DNA of 64,000 nt from Oscheius sp. JU75 (GCA_037178855.1 JASJZC010000005.1:8308001-8372000); one strand, 5' to 3'. Positions 1 through 13,658 are shown, counted from the first letter of the stretch. Notes: generated from the sequence alone by a model not told the origin. A program made the numbers and translations.

Positions 1-701
1 TCCAGTTGAAACTTTGTGTGCACAAGTACAAAAGACACTGATTCACCCGCGTGACCGTTTTGTTGATATACTTTGCATCAAAATGCGTGCTCTTTAAAAC
101 AGTGGAACAGCTTTAACTCTTGTTGAGAAGCGGCAATAGCTTCTGCTATTTATGTAATATTTGTGTTCTATTATTGTTTGCAGCAATGCATCCCATAACT
201 GCATACTGCTGTCGAACAGGCTGAGCTGTACAAATTCGCAGAACATTAAAATCGTAAAGCAGCGACGAATGACACCGACTAATTTTTTTATTACAGCAAA
301 ATGTTGGTCTCACATCTCACTACATAACTGAAGCTACTGTGAAACGTGGACAGCAGTCTTCTTTTTGAACTAGCAGCTGCAAAAGTGGCCCTATTCAGTA
401 CAATTAGCACGATTTCTCCTACAGCACCAAATATTGAAATATCAATGGATTTTTAGAATGAGCTGAAAAATATATTCTGAACCAGCTTAAAAAGAATATA
501 TCCTGCGGCAACTGCAGCCGGAACCAGCGCGAGGACGAATTTTCCTATTCTCATGAACCTCGTATGTCAGTGAAGGGCACTTCTGTTCTTTATTTAAACG
601 TCTTTATTTCTAATTGTAACGTTTCAAGTTTTAAATGGAAACGTATTAAGAAAAAATTCATTGTACAGAATGTATAATTAGCAACATTTTCGAAACGTTG
701 T
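1..701. other. Intergenic, no gene seen
   Basis: AT-rich sequence downstream of the minus-strand gene that ends at 702. No open frame with convincing splice structure was found on either strand. Confidence 0.4.
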
Positions 702-2740
702 TTAGCTCTTGTTCTTGTCACTGTGATAGCTACGAGCCATCTCTAATTGCTTCCGGGACTGCTTGAAAATGGCATCGACTGGTCGAGAGGAATAGTCCAC
801 CTAATATATTTGTTTTCTAGGGTATCAGCTAGGAACGTACCGGCATTCCATTATCATCCACACTGACTGGCACTCCTCGTTGACTCAAAAGGGATTTCAT
901 GTTCGACATGCATCGATTTAGGAGAGCGATCAGCTGAGTGTTGGGGCGCTAAAATTTTGTTATTGAGGAGCTCCTAGATGAGGTTGGCAATTTCAATAAA
1001 GTGTTTCCTTACATCATCCGACACTTTCTGATGTGGCGGACACGTAACACTGGCTCCCTCTTTGCAAAACACTTCTGTGAAATTCTTCTCTGAAAGCTCG
1101 AACAGATGAGGGCTTGTGCTAATTTCAAGGGAAGAGGACGGCTAAAAAACAAACTGGAATATTCTGCAATTTGCCCAACTAACCGACGTATTATCTGATG
1201 ATAGTTTCCTTTTCCGCGATTGCGTCATATCCGAGGGTGAAGACCGGCCGCTGACGGAATCGACCTGAACGCAAATGTGCAAATTTTCAGCAGAGAGGAT
1301 TACATGTACGACGTCGATCGGGGTGTCGCTGCGGGAAGAGTTTCTGTGAGTGTCGGTTATCTTGCCAGGCCCTTGAGGAGCTGGTTGGAATGATGGGGCC
1401 GTCGTCGGAATCACTAAAAGTTGTTTATCAACAAAGTCCCTCTTGAATAATACTGCCTACACATTGAGAAACCTCTTATTTAGGCAAGAAACGTATGAAG
1501 GGCAGATTCTTTTTCACAACCGGAAAATGCGATAAGCCTAATCACACAGTTTTTTTTTATTTCAGAGCTCTTGTAGATTTCAGTTAGTTCTACGGCGTCA
1601 ACATTGCCTATGCCGCCTCGAATCCTTCGAGAGCGTACGTGCACGCAACAATCCGGGATTTTACGGTCGCAATATAGTCGTAGGAACCTTGCTTTATGTT
1701 GCAAACTTTTGGTCCCTATTCGATTGATCCCTTTTCATGTTCTTCCGCTACACTACTGTTTCCATCGCTGCACAACGCACAAAGCAAAGATCTCTCCGTT
1801 GTTGTTCCTTTTGTCACCAAAACAAAGACCCGGAAAAGAGATCTGGCCAGTTCGTCAGCATTATTAGTTCCTAGTGAGTTGTAACACAAAACACAAAGCT
1901 GCTCTTGGTTTCTCCCATTGGACGACGATATCCCGCAACTGTTCTCTGCTATTCAGCGAATGATCTTTGGCTAGTGCTGTCCTGGGAATAGACCTCGTTA
2001 GTCTTTTGATTTTCAGCGAACCTCACGTATAATACAATTTCACAGCCTATGAACCTTTTATAAAAAATAAAGTTACCTGTGCGAGAAGTGGAAGGAAGAC
2101 TTGTAAAGGCTGAGGTTGTGGTGACAGGATTCATTGTACGCTGGGGCACAAGTTGAGCAACTAAAAGCACAATTTTAGTCAAAATCTGAAAAATAGATAC
2201 GCTGTGCCTGAATCAACGGATTCAACGAAGTCATTCCATTTGTGGGCGTGGTTGTAGTTGTGGGGATGATATGAGAGCTGGACGCACTTGGACCGTAGAT
2301 CAGGTGTCGAAGAAGCTTTTGTCGCTCGATGAGCTGCGGCAGCAGTGGCAGATCCGGCTGAATTGGGGACTCTCTGTAAATATAATTTCAGTTAAAACCT
2401 TAGCCTAGGATTTGAAATACCTGAGGATAATTTGTGAAAGTAGTTTCAAACGGTCAACATCGTCCGACGGAACGGCCTGAGCCGGCAGAGCTCGTGGATG
2501 CTGAAAATATTTGATAAGAAGAGAGAGAGAGAGAGAGAGAGATGCGCAATTTATCGATCAAAGCTCTTTTTCACTGTACGCGAAATCCTGTACAATCCAC
2601 TTATTTGCAGTGAACACGCGTTGCTTTTCAAAATGGTTGGTCCCCAAAATGAAAACTCCCTATCGTTTGAAGTTTGGCCTACTTACAGGTAGATTCAGTG
2701 GTAGAGCCCAGCTCTTCTGTAAATCAGGATGATACTCCAT
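702..2740 (-). CDS. Unrecognised Pro/Thr/Ser-rich, probably nuclear protein
   Basis: I do not recognise the family. Nine exons join in phase: 2740-2687, 2500-2421, 2373-2201, 2160-2077, 1413-1304, 1264-1184, 1141-1013, 948-841 and 761-702, giving about 292 residues. The start is MEYHPDLQKSW, 13 nt behind a TTTTCAG acceptor-like site. The N-terminal third is leucine-rich and helical (DRLKLLSQIIL, LLPQLIERQKLLRHLIYG). The middle is Thr/Pro/Ser-rich and low in complexity, with a basic patch SRKRKL that could be a nuclear localisation signal. A second helical segment (NTQLIALLNRCMSNMKSLL) precedes a charged tail ending DKNKS. There is no signal peptide or membrane segment. A transcriptional co-regulator would fit the composition, but this is inference. 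Reading through the 1013 donor gives an alternative end at 974. The exon chain is well supported; the function is not. Confidence 0.65.
2521..2542. repeat. (GA)n microsatellite
   Basis: About 11 copies of GA, inside the first intron of the minus-strand gene 702-2740. Confidence 0.9.
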
Positions 2741-5700
2741 GATACTTCTGAAAATTGATTATACGATTTGCTAAAACGATTGACAAGACTTAAAGAATTG
2801 GCAGCTCCTACTAATAATTTAGAAGAAGCTAGCCTTTTAAAGCTATTTCTGGTTACTCGAGGTATGACAGCAACCAAGAAAACAGTGAGAATTGTGGGAA
2901 AGAGAACACCACTATGCTACTGATTGGAAACACAGACCACATGGAAATCGTGATGCGTGATGCCAGGAGCGGAGACTAGGTTACTGTTGAAAAGGGGTGG
3001 AGTCAATATAGGGGGCAAGAGAACCTATTTTTCTAAAGTTATGTTAGGTACTAAAAACCTACTGCTAGTCCGGTAGCTTACCGAGAAACAGTGCTAAAAG
3101 CAATACTTGTAACTAAAAAACGTTCACTTCCTTCTTTCGAAAACTAACAATTGTGCTCTAGAAGTATTCATGCTACTGCGGCAATATCAATCAGAACGAA
3201 AACTTTTTTCTGATTTGGCTCCGTATGAGAAAAACATCCAGGACATTCAAAATATCTTTTTGAAATGGGGCCGATCACACACATTATCGCTCGTAAACAA
3301 TGACTAAGACTCATTTCATTACTGCAGAGCCCGGGCTGACAAACAGGTCTGTTTCCCACCTTTTTGATACAAAGATCAGAAATGAATCAACAGGAGCCTT
3401 CTCGATTCATAAATAAAACAGCTTTTCACCTGCTCCAGCCAGCAGTGATACATCTCCCATAAGCAATGAGAAGTTTCTAAATGCGGAAAAAGACTTGTGA
3501 TCAATGCACTTATCAACCAAGTTTTCGAGCGTTGATGTTTGCCAGAGAACCGTTGAGATTGCGTGCGTGCGCTATTTCATATTGCTCTAGAAACTGATTA
3601 ACTGTTAGGCTACAGTAATCCTTTAAAGAGAAAAAGAAGCGGCAGATATCAGAAGGCGGAGGTTCCACCAGCCTCTCACAAGGATTACGATAAGACGCTG
3701 CTTGATCATTACCGTAGTCCAGGAAAAAGCGAACTTGTACCGGGAAATTCCGTAGCTAGAGCCCACGAACAGAAAAAACGGAGCAGTTTCAAACAACGGA
3801 AGTACATGACACCTGTACCCAGGCTTGATTAAACTTAGAAAACCCACGCTCCGGCGGAAAGATCAGAATATCACGGCTTTTGACTTTTGCTTTACAATGT
3901 AATTGAATCAGTACAATCAAATGGGGGAATTGGTGAGAAGAAACAAAACGAAATATTTTCGAAAATTTTCCCTATCAACGCAACACCCCAAAGAGCTTCC
4001 AACCGTAGATATGTTTGGAAAACTGTATTATGATGAACTATCATCTGTCGCAAGTCTTCCCCGCTACAGTAGCCTTTAAACTTGTTGGTGATTCCTACAA
4101 CCCAAAACAGTTTTGAACAGATTTGACCAGCAGTTTCAGTAGCCACTCACATTATCATAAGCCTGCCGATTGCCTCGACTAATTACGAAGAGGTGTATAC
4201 TGCTACTCACATGCCGTGTTATACGGTAGCTAGTAATAAACTTATCAACAGTCCACCATACGACTGTTTACAGAAATCCGTGGTTCACTTGTTTTCCACA
4301 TATCTTGTGATATGTTTACGATAGCTGACCACATTTTGACAGACAAATATTTCCGAAATATCAGCCAGGTTTGGTCCAGTGCATAAGTGTTCAGGAGGAC
4401 AAAAGACTAATTACAGAGAGGTGGATTCCTGAGCAGTGATTATTTGAGAAAACTGAGGTTCTCTCACCGTAAAGAGATTAAACGGTCTATTGAACTTGGT
4501 CACGACTCACCGGGAGGGAAGGACAAAGATTGGGTACAGAGCACGAACCTCTGTGGTGTTTGTTCGTCGGGAAGCCAATAGACTCTTTGATCTATGAATG
4601 TCTAAGAGTCCATAAAAAGCAGTCTGTATCATTGATTTCTCATTCCAGGAAGCTATATATGTGACTTGACAAAGAGCACAAAATTCAGAAAACAAGACTC
4701 AAAACGGGCTACGTAGGCAAAAGAGTGAATCAGACTGTTACCCGCTATTCAAAAGGAGGACGGATAACACTACGTCCCTAATTCTAATTCGAGAGGAGGA
4801 CGAGCTTTAAGGAGATTTTGTTCACAAGACTATAAGAGATCTTTGGAGCGTGGAAGGGAGTTTCTAATAAGCTGTGAGAGTATCTAGGAAGAGGATCTTG
4901 TACAAAATTAGCCCACTATATTTTCGATATTCGAGCAAAAATATCGAAAGAACTCGGAAATGTTACGGATTCGAGCGTTATTTGAGCTTTAAGGTCGATA
5001 GTTAAATGGCGGTCACTTTCTCCGCTACGATGTTAGATCGTTTCGAAAATACCGCTAGGGTCTGGGCGATAGATCTTGGACGAAGGGTCACAAGACACAA
5101 GACACTCTTTTCTTTCACGCTCGCCCTGCAAAGAAAGAAACTGTATCGTTTAGCTTTTTATGGCTTCGCTTTCCTGTTCGTAAAAAAAAAAGTGAGACCC
5201 TTTATCGAAAGTTCGGTTTTCCTCGGAAATATACGTACGAAAAGTACAGCGGATTTGACAAGAGATGTACTCAGCCGTACAGGCTCGTGCATGGAATAGC
5301 ACCTGTTCTATTGCTTACACGGTTGATACAAATAAGGTAACACACAGAGCACAAAGAACGTTCAGTCTCTCAATTACGACAGAGACTAGAACAGAGTCCT
5401 AGAATAGACTGGTTAATCAGACATGTCTCTCAGAGAGCGTAAAAAATTACATCAAAAGGGCAAAAATTCAACCGTGTTATTCCGGAAAAGGTGACATAAT
5501 GCAGAGATCACAAGCGCGAGAGGGAAGCAGGCCGGGAAGAGACTTGCATACTGGATTGGGGTGTGGTAAGCGCCTTATCTTTTAGAAGACGGAAACTGGT
5601 ATGGATATCGGTAGCTGAAACTGAATAGGGACGGATTCAGGAAAAGAATGCAACAGTTCATAAAGATGAAACATGTCTTGATCTGATTACTCGGACAAAT

Positions 5701-7094
5701 AAGACTGGGATAAGAAGATGGGCGACGGATATGAGGAGCAAAGTACAGAGAGCAGATTGGCTCAAACACTTTATTGTGGAACATGTTCAGAAGGATGTGT
5801 CTAGCAGATAAATTCTGAGCTGATGCAATTAACAAACTTTTCTCCACTAATGAAGTGTAACTGCGTCTGTTTTTGGCTCTGTATCTAGGCAGCGAGCATG
5901 GTACAGTACATTTTCATACGACTCAGACGACAGGGAACATGACAGAAACTTTCCAAAACCGACTCGAGTACGATCTGGGCGGGATGGGACGGCGGATAAT
6001 GAAAAAGAAGTGACCGACGATCCTGTGAACCCTGATGACACCAGAGTACAAAGGTCAAACTTCAGTTTGGTTCAGCCCTCTCTGTGAGTCGATCCTTTGA
6101 AAAATGTCTGTGATTTACTGAAGACTCTGAACCGCTACTTCAGGTATCCCAAAACACAATACAATTTCTCAGGATCTCTGCAAACTTTCCTCTCCCATAT
6201 CGCCCCGGTTCCGTAATTCAATAGCTTTCGCCCTCGGAAAATGAAAGATTCAAAGGATCAAAAATCTCTCAGTTCCTTCTACCAGGCAAAGAAAGTAGAA
6301 CCTGCTTCTCCTTTTCCGCAGCCGTTTCCACATCGCAGAGACTTTATTTCTACGACATCGCGTGGGTACAGATGAGATCTAAGATAGCGGGCAGATATCT
6401 GCCCCTATTATCAGTTCCTGGTTGCACTATGTGTTGTGGCCGAAAGGGTCAAAGGACCATCAGTAAGAGACATTTTTGCAGCAACAGGAAAAGTAGGCGA
6501 GTCCGGATCGCCGAGTGCAAATAACTGGTCGACGATCGGTCCCCTCTTGGCTGAGGTTCAAAAGACCAAATTAAAAGCTGAAGGATTAGGAGGGCGTCAC
6601 GCAAAGTTTGCGACAGCATACTTACGACCGGGATCCAATTTACCGGAAATAGTAGCAAATAAATTTAAACTAAGGGCGAGCGGGGGCAGGTGGATAAAGA
6701 TCCATTTGGCTATTTCGGCCTGGAGTAAAAATCGCTGTAAACTTCCGTGTTGTTTTCCAGGCAGAGCTTCTTACAAAGTTATTCAGAAACCTCCAGAATT
6801 GCAAAAAAAAAAAAATTAGGGACCGGAGGCTGAACAAAATGCATCTAATGGACTCGAGGGATCAGTGAAAGTTCAACATCAGGGGGATAACGAACATAAA
6901 TCAGAAAGTGCTTGTTGCGACATAAGCTGTACCCTTTTGATCACCAAGCAGACTTCTTTTTGGTAGTTGGATTTCCACAGGCTGAGAGAGTATATTTGGC
7001 TAGTCAGTTGCTTCAATTAGAAATTTGGAGGCCAATGAGAGAGATAGAAACAGTGTAAACTTGTACTGATCACGGTAACCTCGTCGAATAGGAA

Positions 7095-7146
7095 AGCATT
7101 TCGTTGCAGACAAGGAACGGTAGATCTTTGTCTGCAACGAAATGCT
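7095..7146. repeat. Perfect 19-bp inverted repeat (hairpin)
   Basis: Arms 7095-7113 (AGCATTTCGTTGCAGACAA) and 7128-7146 are exact reverse complements, separated by a 14-nt loop. It lies in gene-poor DNA. It could be a small-RNA hairpin or the remnant of a palindromic element. Confidence 0.85.
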
Positions 7147-10100
7147 CCCCATTAGCCCTGAATCCCAAAATTATTGCTTTGTTCAAATTTTCCAACAAAA
7201 GAAGATGATCGTTGATTCTTTGATTCTTTTCCAAAACCAAAGTTTGCACAAGGAGAAGGAAAGAGCAGTTGAGCACCGATAAGGACATAATCAAACAGTC
7301 CCTTCATACACTTAGAGATTTGGATAAAAGTCCAGAAAAGCTTACGAGATTGCCTAAAAACTCAGCGACAGGAAAATGTTGGACGTACTAACAGAACAGA
7401 TTAATCAAATTATTCGCTAAAGTTATCATTCAAAAACACAACGTTCACAATGTTCTGGTCTTTTGGTAAATAAGCGCCGAATGTGGATTTCTATTTGAGC
7501 AAATGTTGGCTCCTATATGCCTGATTTCCCATGGCCGGCTGTGTGTTTTGGTCTTTTGATCCCTTCTGGTGGGATCGAAAAAGAAAGAAGACCATAATCG
7601 CCAGGTACGGGTTAATTGAGGGTGAAAGAAGGAATAAGTCAGAGAACCGGACGGGGAGGAACAAAAGGGTCACATGAAGGGAACTGAGAGATAGGATAGC
7701 GTCATCTCTCTCCCCTACCCCCTCGAGTGACTTGCGGAGCGCGAGGCTGCAGCGATCTTTGCGTCGCCAGAATTGATCGCTAGCGACAACAAGGACCCGA
7801 TCTCTGTGACAAAGACACGTAGGCGAAACGAGTGCGCCGATGCCAGAGAGGCGAAAGAAGGGCGGTCGTTTGCCCGCGGAGACCAAAGGATCAAAGCACT
7901 GAGAGGAGCTCGCTCGCTTCGTACACGAGCACTCCGCATGAATACGAAGGATTCGAGGCGTTTGTGACTTGTGTGTAGGGAGGAAGTGTAACCCGACCAG
8001 TCCTACATCCAAAACAAGCCGCTCCCGACTCCCGTAAATAATGTCAGGAAGAGTTCCCTGATCTTTGAAATAAGGTCGAAAGAGGGGTCAGCTGATATCA
8101 CCATGGGCTAGTACCCCACGCCCCTCCATCTTTCCCCTAAACCACGAGAAACGACGGACAGAACTAGCTGTTTCGTTTGGGACTAGGCGACTGGCAGAGT
8201 CGAAGCAGCACGCACAAGAACAGAGAACGCTTGCCGTGGCACTTTGGGTGGGTTCTCGCAAACAGAAATCAAATTTTTAAGGGAAATAACATCAAATGGT
8301 AAATGATGACTAATGCGCGTGACTATGTAGCGTGTCTTGAAGGGCAATAGATGTGTGTAATATTTTTGGTTCAAGAGTCAACAGAGATCACTCTTTAAGA
8401 ATATTTTTGTTACAAGGCATCAGAAATCTTCGCAACTTTGTCACGACCAAAATACTGTATTTGTCAGTTTCAGGTTTTGGGCAGAGTTCAAAGTCGAATG
8501 ATGCAAAGAGGGACCTCTAAAAACCAAAAGTTTTTAGTCAAGCATAGCCCAGTCAGGAAAAGGGGAATAGGAGGAAACGTGGGTTGTGGATTTGCATAAG
8601 GCGACTACATCGACAGGAATGGTATCAGTTGGACGGCCAAAAGGGCTGCTGACTGTATGAGAAGCACAAATCCGAACATCTCTTTAGAGAATTGCAATAC
8701 ATATTTTTCAAATGGTTTTTAAGACGAAAGTCTTTTCCTGACTTTCTCTAAAAGTATAGCGAAACTAAAAATCTTGAGTAAGCATGTATAGATACTCTAA
8801 TCCCAGCCTCTCGGGAATCCCGTAGTGAATCCTGGTTATTTTGCTCCGCATAAGTCGCCTTTATTGCTCCGAAAAGCACCCTCCAGATCTCTGACATTTA
8901 AAAACAGACCATCCGAACTTTGGATCCAGCCATCTTTATCTCCATATAAGCTCTATCAGTGCTTCACTAAAGACCGAGAATCGTCTTTGGGGGCCCTTTT
9001 TTTATGTGAGACGCGCACGCGTCCAGACGGGATTCCATAGCTTTTCGATCTCCGAAAAGCGGCCGGTCAAGCCAGTTCCAATGATCGATAGTGATACGGG
9101 AGAGACAGTGCTGGCAGCACGAAATACTGTTTAAATCAATGATTGCAGCGATCTTTGATCAGTGTCTGCGTACCGGCGGTCTGGTAAGATACAGTTTACG
9201 TCCACAAGCAGTAGCAAAAGGAGGCCCAACAGTGAACTAATTGCTTGTAATGGCGGAATAATAAGCAGAATAGGGAACATGCTCTGTGTTCAAGCAAAAA
9301 CTGTGCGTACTCGATATCGGGTTCACTACCGCTGAATAAGTTATTGAAAGCAGTAATGAAAATAGCAGAAAGAACTCGGCTGCGGAAATACAGTAACACG
9401 ATTGATAATTGAGACTCGTCTAACTTTCGAACAGTTTCTGACCTACCTACTGTTGCTTTGAAACAGTCAAAATAACAACGTGTTTATTTGTAGCAACTAC
9501 AATATTGTAGTGCGGAGAAGCAAAAAGAGGCTCAGTGAGGTCAAAGCAAAACTTAAGGTTGCCCGATTCCTGTATATGGAACGGAGCTTAATCTGTAAAC
9601 TTGAACCACAAAGAAACTACGGTAAAACTTGCAAAAGGAATATCGTGCAGATCTGATACTCAGGGCGATGTTACATACAAGTGACAGATAACTCAGATAC
9701 GTCGTGAATGTACATTACAGATGGTTTATTGTGTGACTTGCATCGAACAAAAATACTTACTGTCAAAGAACAATATCTTATCATCTAGCTATTTCTGTCC
9801 ACCTCGATTGCAAACGTTCCAACTTGTGACTAGAGACAACATTGCCAGCAGCTGGAAAAGCCAGTCAACCGCGGGCTGTTCATTAATGGCCGCCAGCCAG
9901 GTTCAAAAGACCAGATCTCTAATCTTTGCTCATAATTTGACCGACTCGCAATGAGTGAGTCAAGTACAAGGATGGAGTATTCTTTATTAGAAATCGTTAG
10001 TCTTCGACCGAGCTCACTGTCTTGAATTAATTGGCCTTTTGCACTCTAATCCAATTTTAGCAAGTTGGGGGTGGGAAATACGGACAGTGACGAAAAAGGC

Positions 10101-10659
10101 GGAGCGTGCTAAAGGAAGTACATTTCAGAATTTTTTATATCCGTCACCGAAGATCTCTGCCATTGAAGCGCAAAGAGCACTTGTTCGTGACACCCGCTAG
10201 AAATAAACAGATGGAGTGTGACTCACACATGCCCACACACGTTCGTGAAATCTCGTTAACAGGTTTTCAATAATAGACACCTAATTGAATGCGAATGGTG
10301 ATCTCAGAGCAAAAGCAAGTTGTTTAGACAAAAAGACTTTAATTAGACTGATGTGAGAGCAGAATGTGGATGGAGAGCAGAGAACGATGTGTGCTCGAAA
10401 TGGGAAAGCATAATCAGAACGACTAGTTAGCGGCAAGGGAAAAATTGGGCAAGTCATTACATAAAGAGAATTCTACAGTTTTCAATGTTCAACATAGTTA
10501 AAAATGCTAATGGAGCAATCACAAGTTTTTGGAATCACTACTAGCATATGAACGCGAAAAAACATGAACTGCACGAAGCGAATACAAATATTCCGTGTAA
10601 CCAGTAGCCTCTGTGAAGCTTCAGATCTTGTCAAGAATAGTTTGTGTTTGAAACCAGCT

Positions 10660-10800
10660 GCCGACGGCAGCTTCACAGTCCTTCAGTCTTGACTTAGCGT
10701 TGATAACAGGCGGTTTTAACGCTTTTTCAATAACAGAAGTTTTTATTACATCTAACTTGTCTCTTTGTTTCTTGACATGAAAGGACTTGTCAGCTTTTTT
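10660..10800 (+). repeat. Dispersed repeat, copy 1
   Basis: Shares a diverged stretch with 19931-20045 in the same orientation: both have TTGAYAACAGGCGG, then CGCTTT, then CAATARCAGAAGTT, then GGACTTGTCA in the same order. No coding capacity was seen. Confidence 0.6.
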
Positions 10801-12349
10801 GGGCATTAGTGCTGATATGCAATTGTGCGGACATCATGACAGATAGACAGAGACGGACGGACACCACTGCGCTTTAGTAAAGAAAGATGTGTTGGGTCTA
10901 TCTCTTCTCTGAGCTAACAGGCCCTTATTTTGAGATGAATAATCATATGAAAACTCGGGTTTGATTTGAATTGTATGGTCGTGCACGTTCATTCTCTTTC
11001 CGAAAAGTGCTCTGTGCTCCAGACAGTGTTCTCTGGCTATGCGAAAACTGTCCATCAAAAAAGTTTTTGTTGATTACTCGTTCTACTCTCCCTGGACTCT
11101 ATCGCTCCCTCATCCGCCTCAAAAAGTATTGTCCAGTAGCGACGGCTGTCACCCTTGAATAGTAAAGAAAGTAAATATCTCTGGAGAGAAAATTCTACTT
11201 CTCCTAATCTACGATGAAAAACATGTTTACGCACATCCTGTGAGGAAACCCCAGAATTAGTCACTTCCCCTCCCGAAAAAGTGTTCTTTCCACTGTGAGA
11301 TAGACCGTTCACGTGAATCTATGATGCGATTGTTGACTCCATGACGAAGCTCAGTGAGTGGTGGCAAATGGGGGTGCCATTGTTGAACTGGCGACAAACA
11401 TCAGCTTTACTTTGTGTATACCGACCGAGAACTCAAGAGGCGGTTGGACGGTATATAACAAACTCAAGGCAAGGTGGTAAAGATCAGCGACAACCCCTGA
11501 CACCAGTTTTTACTTTCATTTAAACTCATTCTTTTTTTTGTCTATCGTAACGTTATCTATAGACTACGAAAAGAATCTTTAATGCATAGTTTAGCTTTTG
11601 TTAAATAAGGAAAAGAGCAGAAACTGTTTTTAAAAAATAAGCTAAAAAGCCTCAGCACATAAGAACAATAAATGTATTGTTGACTAGTCCTAGAAAACAT
11701 TTTGAAATCCTCATTTCAAGAGCTTTTCGGAAAGAAAAAAGCGTGTAATCCTGGACTTGGGGAAGAGTTTTGGAGAGCAATCTTTATGCCAAACAGGCAT
11801 GTTTCCCAGGAAATTCGAAGATTGAAAAGGCACCGCTGTAAAGAGTTACCCTACATATCTGAAGAGAGGAGCCCCAAAGATCCCAGTTATAAGCGCATGA
11901 ACCACTTTTTCCCTACCAAGTCGCATCACTAATCGGCCTAGAGAGGTAGAAGACCACGCCTGAGAGAACGATGGAAGAGCAAAATGTAACTGAATAAAAA
12001 ATCTGTGAGAAGTGACTCAGAAATGTAGTCGAAAATTTGTTATCTAACAGCTGTAACAACTTTGATCGGCTGCGAGATATTGGTGTTCCATTGATCTCCA
12101 GCCATTAATTGGCGCTGTAGGGAGACCGGAAAGGAATTTAATCGAGCCAAAACTTGGTTGGGGACGAGAATAGCGAAACCAAAATGAAGCTGTAGCGACT
12201 TCCGGGCTCATTTTATCACGCCGACATAATAGTAAGTGAGAGGAAGCACCCCCTTATATCCAACCACATGATCTCTGACTCTGATCTGATTTTGACTCAC
12301 GCCTCTCGAGCGCCTACTCTCTCAAATCAAATCGTCATGACTTTAGAAA

Positions 12350-12870
12350 ATGATGTATCTATTCCTTCTCATCTCAATTCCTCTCGCTAATGGGCTTTTG
12401 GGCATCATTGGGACCACGCAATCTATCGCAGTTCAAGGAACTCTGCTCTGCAATGGTCAGCCTGCTGGATCTGTCAAGGTCAAGCTCTACGACGTCAACA
12501 CCTGTACATTATCGTTTTGTGACTTGTTTAAAAGGATCATTTAAGTCAGTCTGGATAACTTTCTTGACGAGGAATACTCTGATGCCTACGGAAGATTCAC
12601 TCTATCAGGTCACGAGACGGACATCACGACCATGGATCCAAAATTCAATATCTACCACAAGTGCAATTACAATGGGGTAAGACACATAAATAACCTAACT
12701 AACATGCCTATTCATCTAACTATTTTCAGCCCTGTTACCAAAAAGTTGCAGTCAAAATTCCTCATTCCTACGTGACGGAAAGTAGTTCTGATCCTAAGTT
12801 GACATTCGATGCGGGAGAGATTGAACTTGCTGGAACGCTCAGTGGACAGACTGTGGACTGCCTCAACTAA
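12350..12870 (+). CDS. Transthyretin-like (TTR) family secreted protein
   Basis: Exons 12350-12503, 12546-12676 and 12730-12870 join in phase to 141 residues. A signal peptide (MMYLFLLISIPLANG) leads into the nematode transthyretin-like fold: SIAVQGTLLCNGQPAGSVKV, a KLYD strand, DEEYSDAYGRFTLSGHE, an HKCNYNG Cys motif and a PCYQKV strand, ending in DCLN with a C-terminal cysteine. Members are small extracellular proteins; one C. elegans member bridges apoptotic cells to phagocytes, but the roles of most are unknown. A TTTAG acceptor-like site sits 3 nt before the tandem start codons 12350/12353. AATAAA lies near 12943. A second copy of the last exon lies downstream at 13138-13296. Family call is confident. 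Confidence 0.9.
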
Positions 12871-13137
12871 TATAACAACTGAACTCTTAGATTTCTTTAA
12901 AAAAAACCTTGCTCTTGAAAAAATGATTAACATGTCTCTTTCTTAATAAATCTCTTTCCATCCTGTCACCTTCCTCACAATGATTTTTGAATTTTTGATA
13001 AGTACAAGTAAATGAAAAAGATGCACTCTAGGGATCTCCACGCTAAACCACATAAGTTTACGGAAAAACTTTTCTTCGGACATCCTAAAATACACTCAAA
13101 ACCTTGAGATAATAACCATACAGGTTTTTTTTTTCAG

Positions 13138-13296
13138 CCCTGCGACCAGAAAGTCGAAATTATAATTCCGAGTTCATACATTACTACTGGCTCAACTCCA
13201 CAGAAAGCATTCAATGCAGGGACAATTGAGCTGGCTGGCACATTCTCTGGCCAAACTACTGATTGCTTGAACAAGAGAAGAAGAAGAAACGTGTAA
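13138..13296 (+). CDS. Duplicated, probably alternative, last exon of the TTR gene
   Basis: A TTTTTTTTCAG acceptor at 13127-13137 opens a frame starting PCDQKVEIIIPSSYI and ending AGTFSGQTTDCLNKRRRRNV then stop. It is clearly homologous to the last exon at 12730-12870 (PCYQKVAVKIPHSY ... AGTLSGQTVDCLN) and has the same entry phase 0. No copies of the first two exons lie between them, and an AATAAA follows its own stop near 13302. It could be an alternative terminal exon giving a basic RRRR tail, or the last remnant of a tandem gene copy. The frame is intact, which favours use. Confidence 0.7.
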   Translation, partial: PCDQKVEIIIPSSYITTGSTPQKAFNAGTIELAGTFSGQTTDCLNKRRRRNV

Positions 13297-13658
13297 TATG
13301 ATGAATAAATCATTCAATGAATAATTTTTGTTAGTTGGATACTCCGCTTAAACGGTGTTAGTCGATTCCTAGACAGCACGAAGGATTTGTGTTTACAGAA
13401 TTCTTTATAGGCGTGAGAGTTCAGTAGCAGAGAAATTTTTGTCGCCTGACAAATCTTGTTTTATTCCGTTCAATTCGTTCACGTCGAATAAAACATTGAT
13501 GATGACTGTACGCACAGACACAGGTCGCATGCAACCTAATAGACGAGATTAATTTGAACGAGGTAACGGCTGCGAACGTTGAGACTCACAGTGAACGAAG
13601 ATGTGATTACTTCAAATAAATAGTTTATTGCCGCTTGTAGAAGATCAAAAATTTGAGT

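Larger units (their letters stand above)
2741..12349. other. 9.6 kb without a supported gene
   Basis: Open frames here are short and on both strands, and none shows paired splice sites or a recognisable domain. The segment at about 7680-8000 is more GC-rich than its surroundings and is open in several frames at once, which fits base composition better than coding. A perfect hairpin lies at 7095-7146 and a dispersed repeat copy at about 10660-10800. A gene of a fast-evolving family with tiny exons could have been missed. Confidence 0.4.

Noticed and set aside
6436-6819. 127-codon plus-strand frame
   Set aside because: It starts at a non-ATG codon, has no recognisable domain and ends in a poly-A run.
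7491-8012. 173-codon minus-strand frame
   Set aside because: It overlaps open frames in other phases within a GC-rich patch, has low-complexity Ser/Leu composition and no domain or splice partners.
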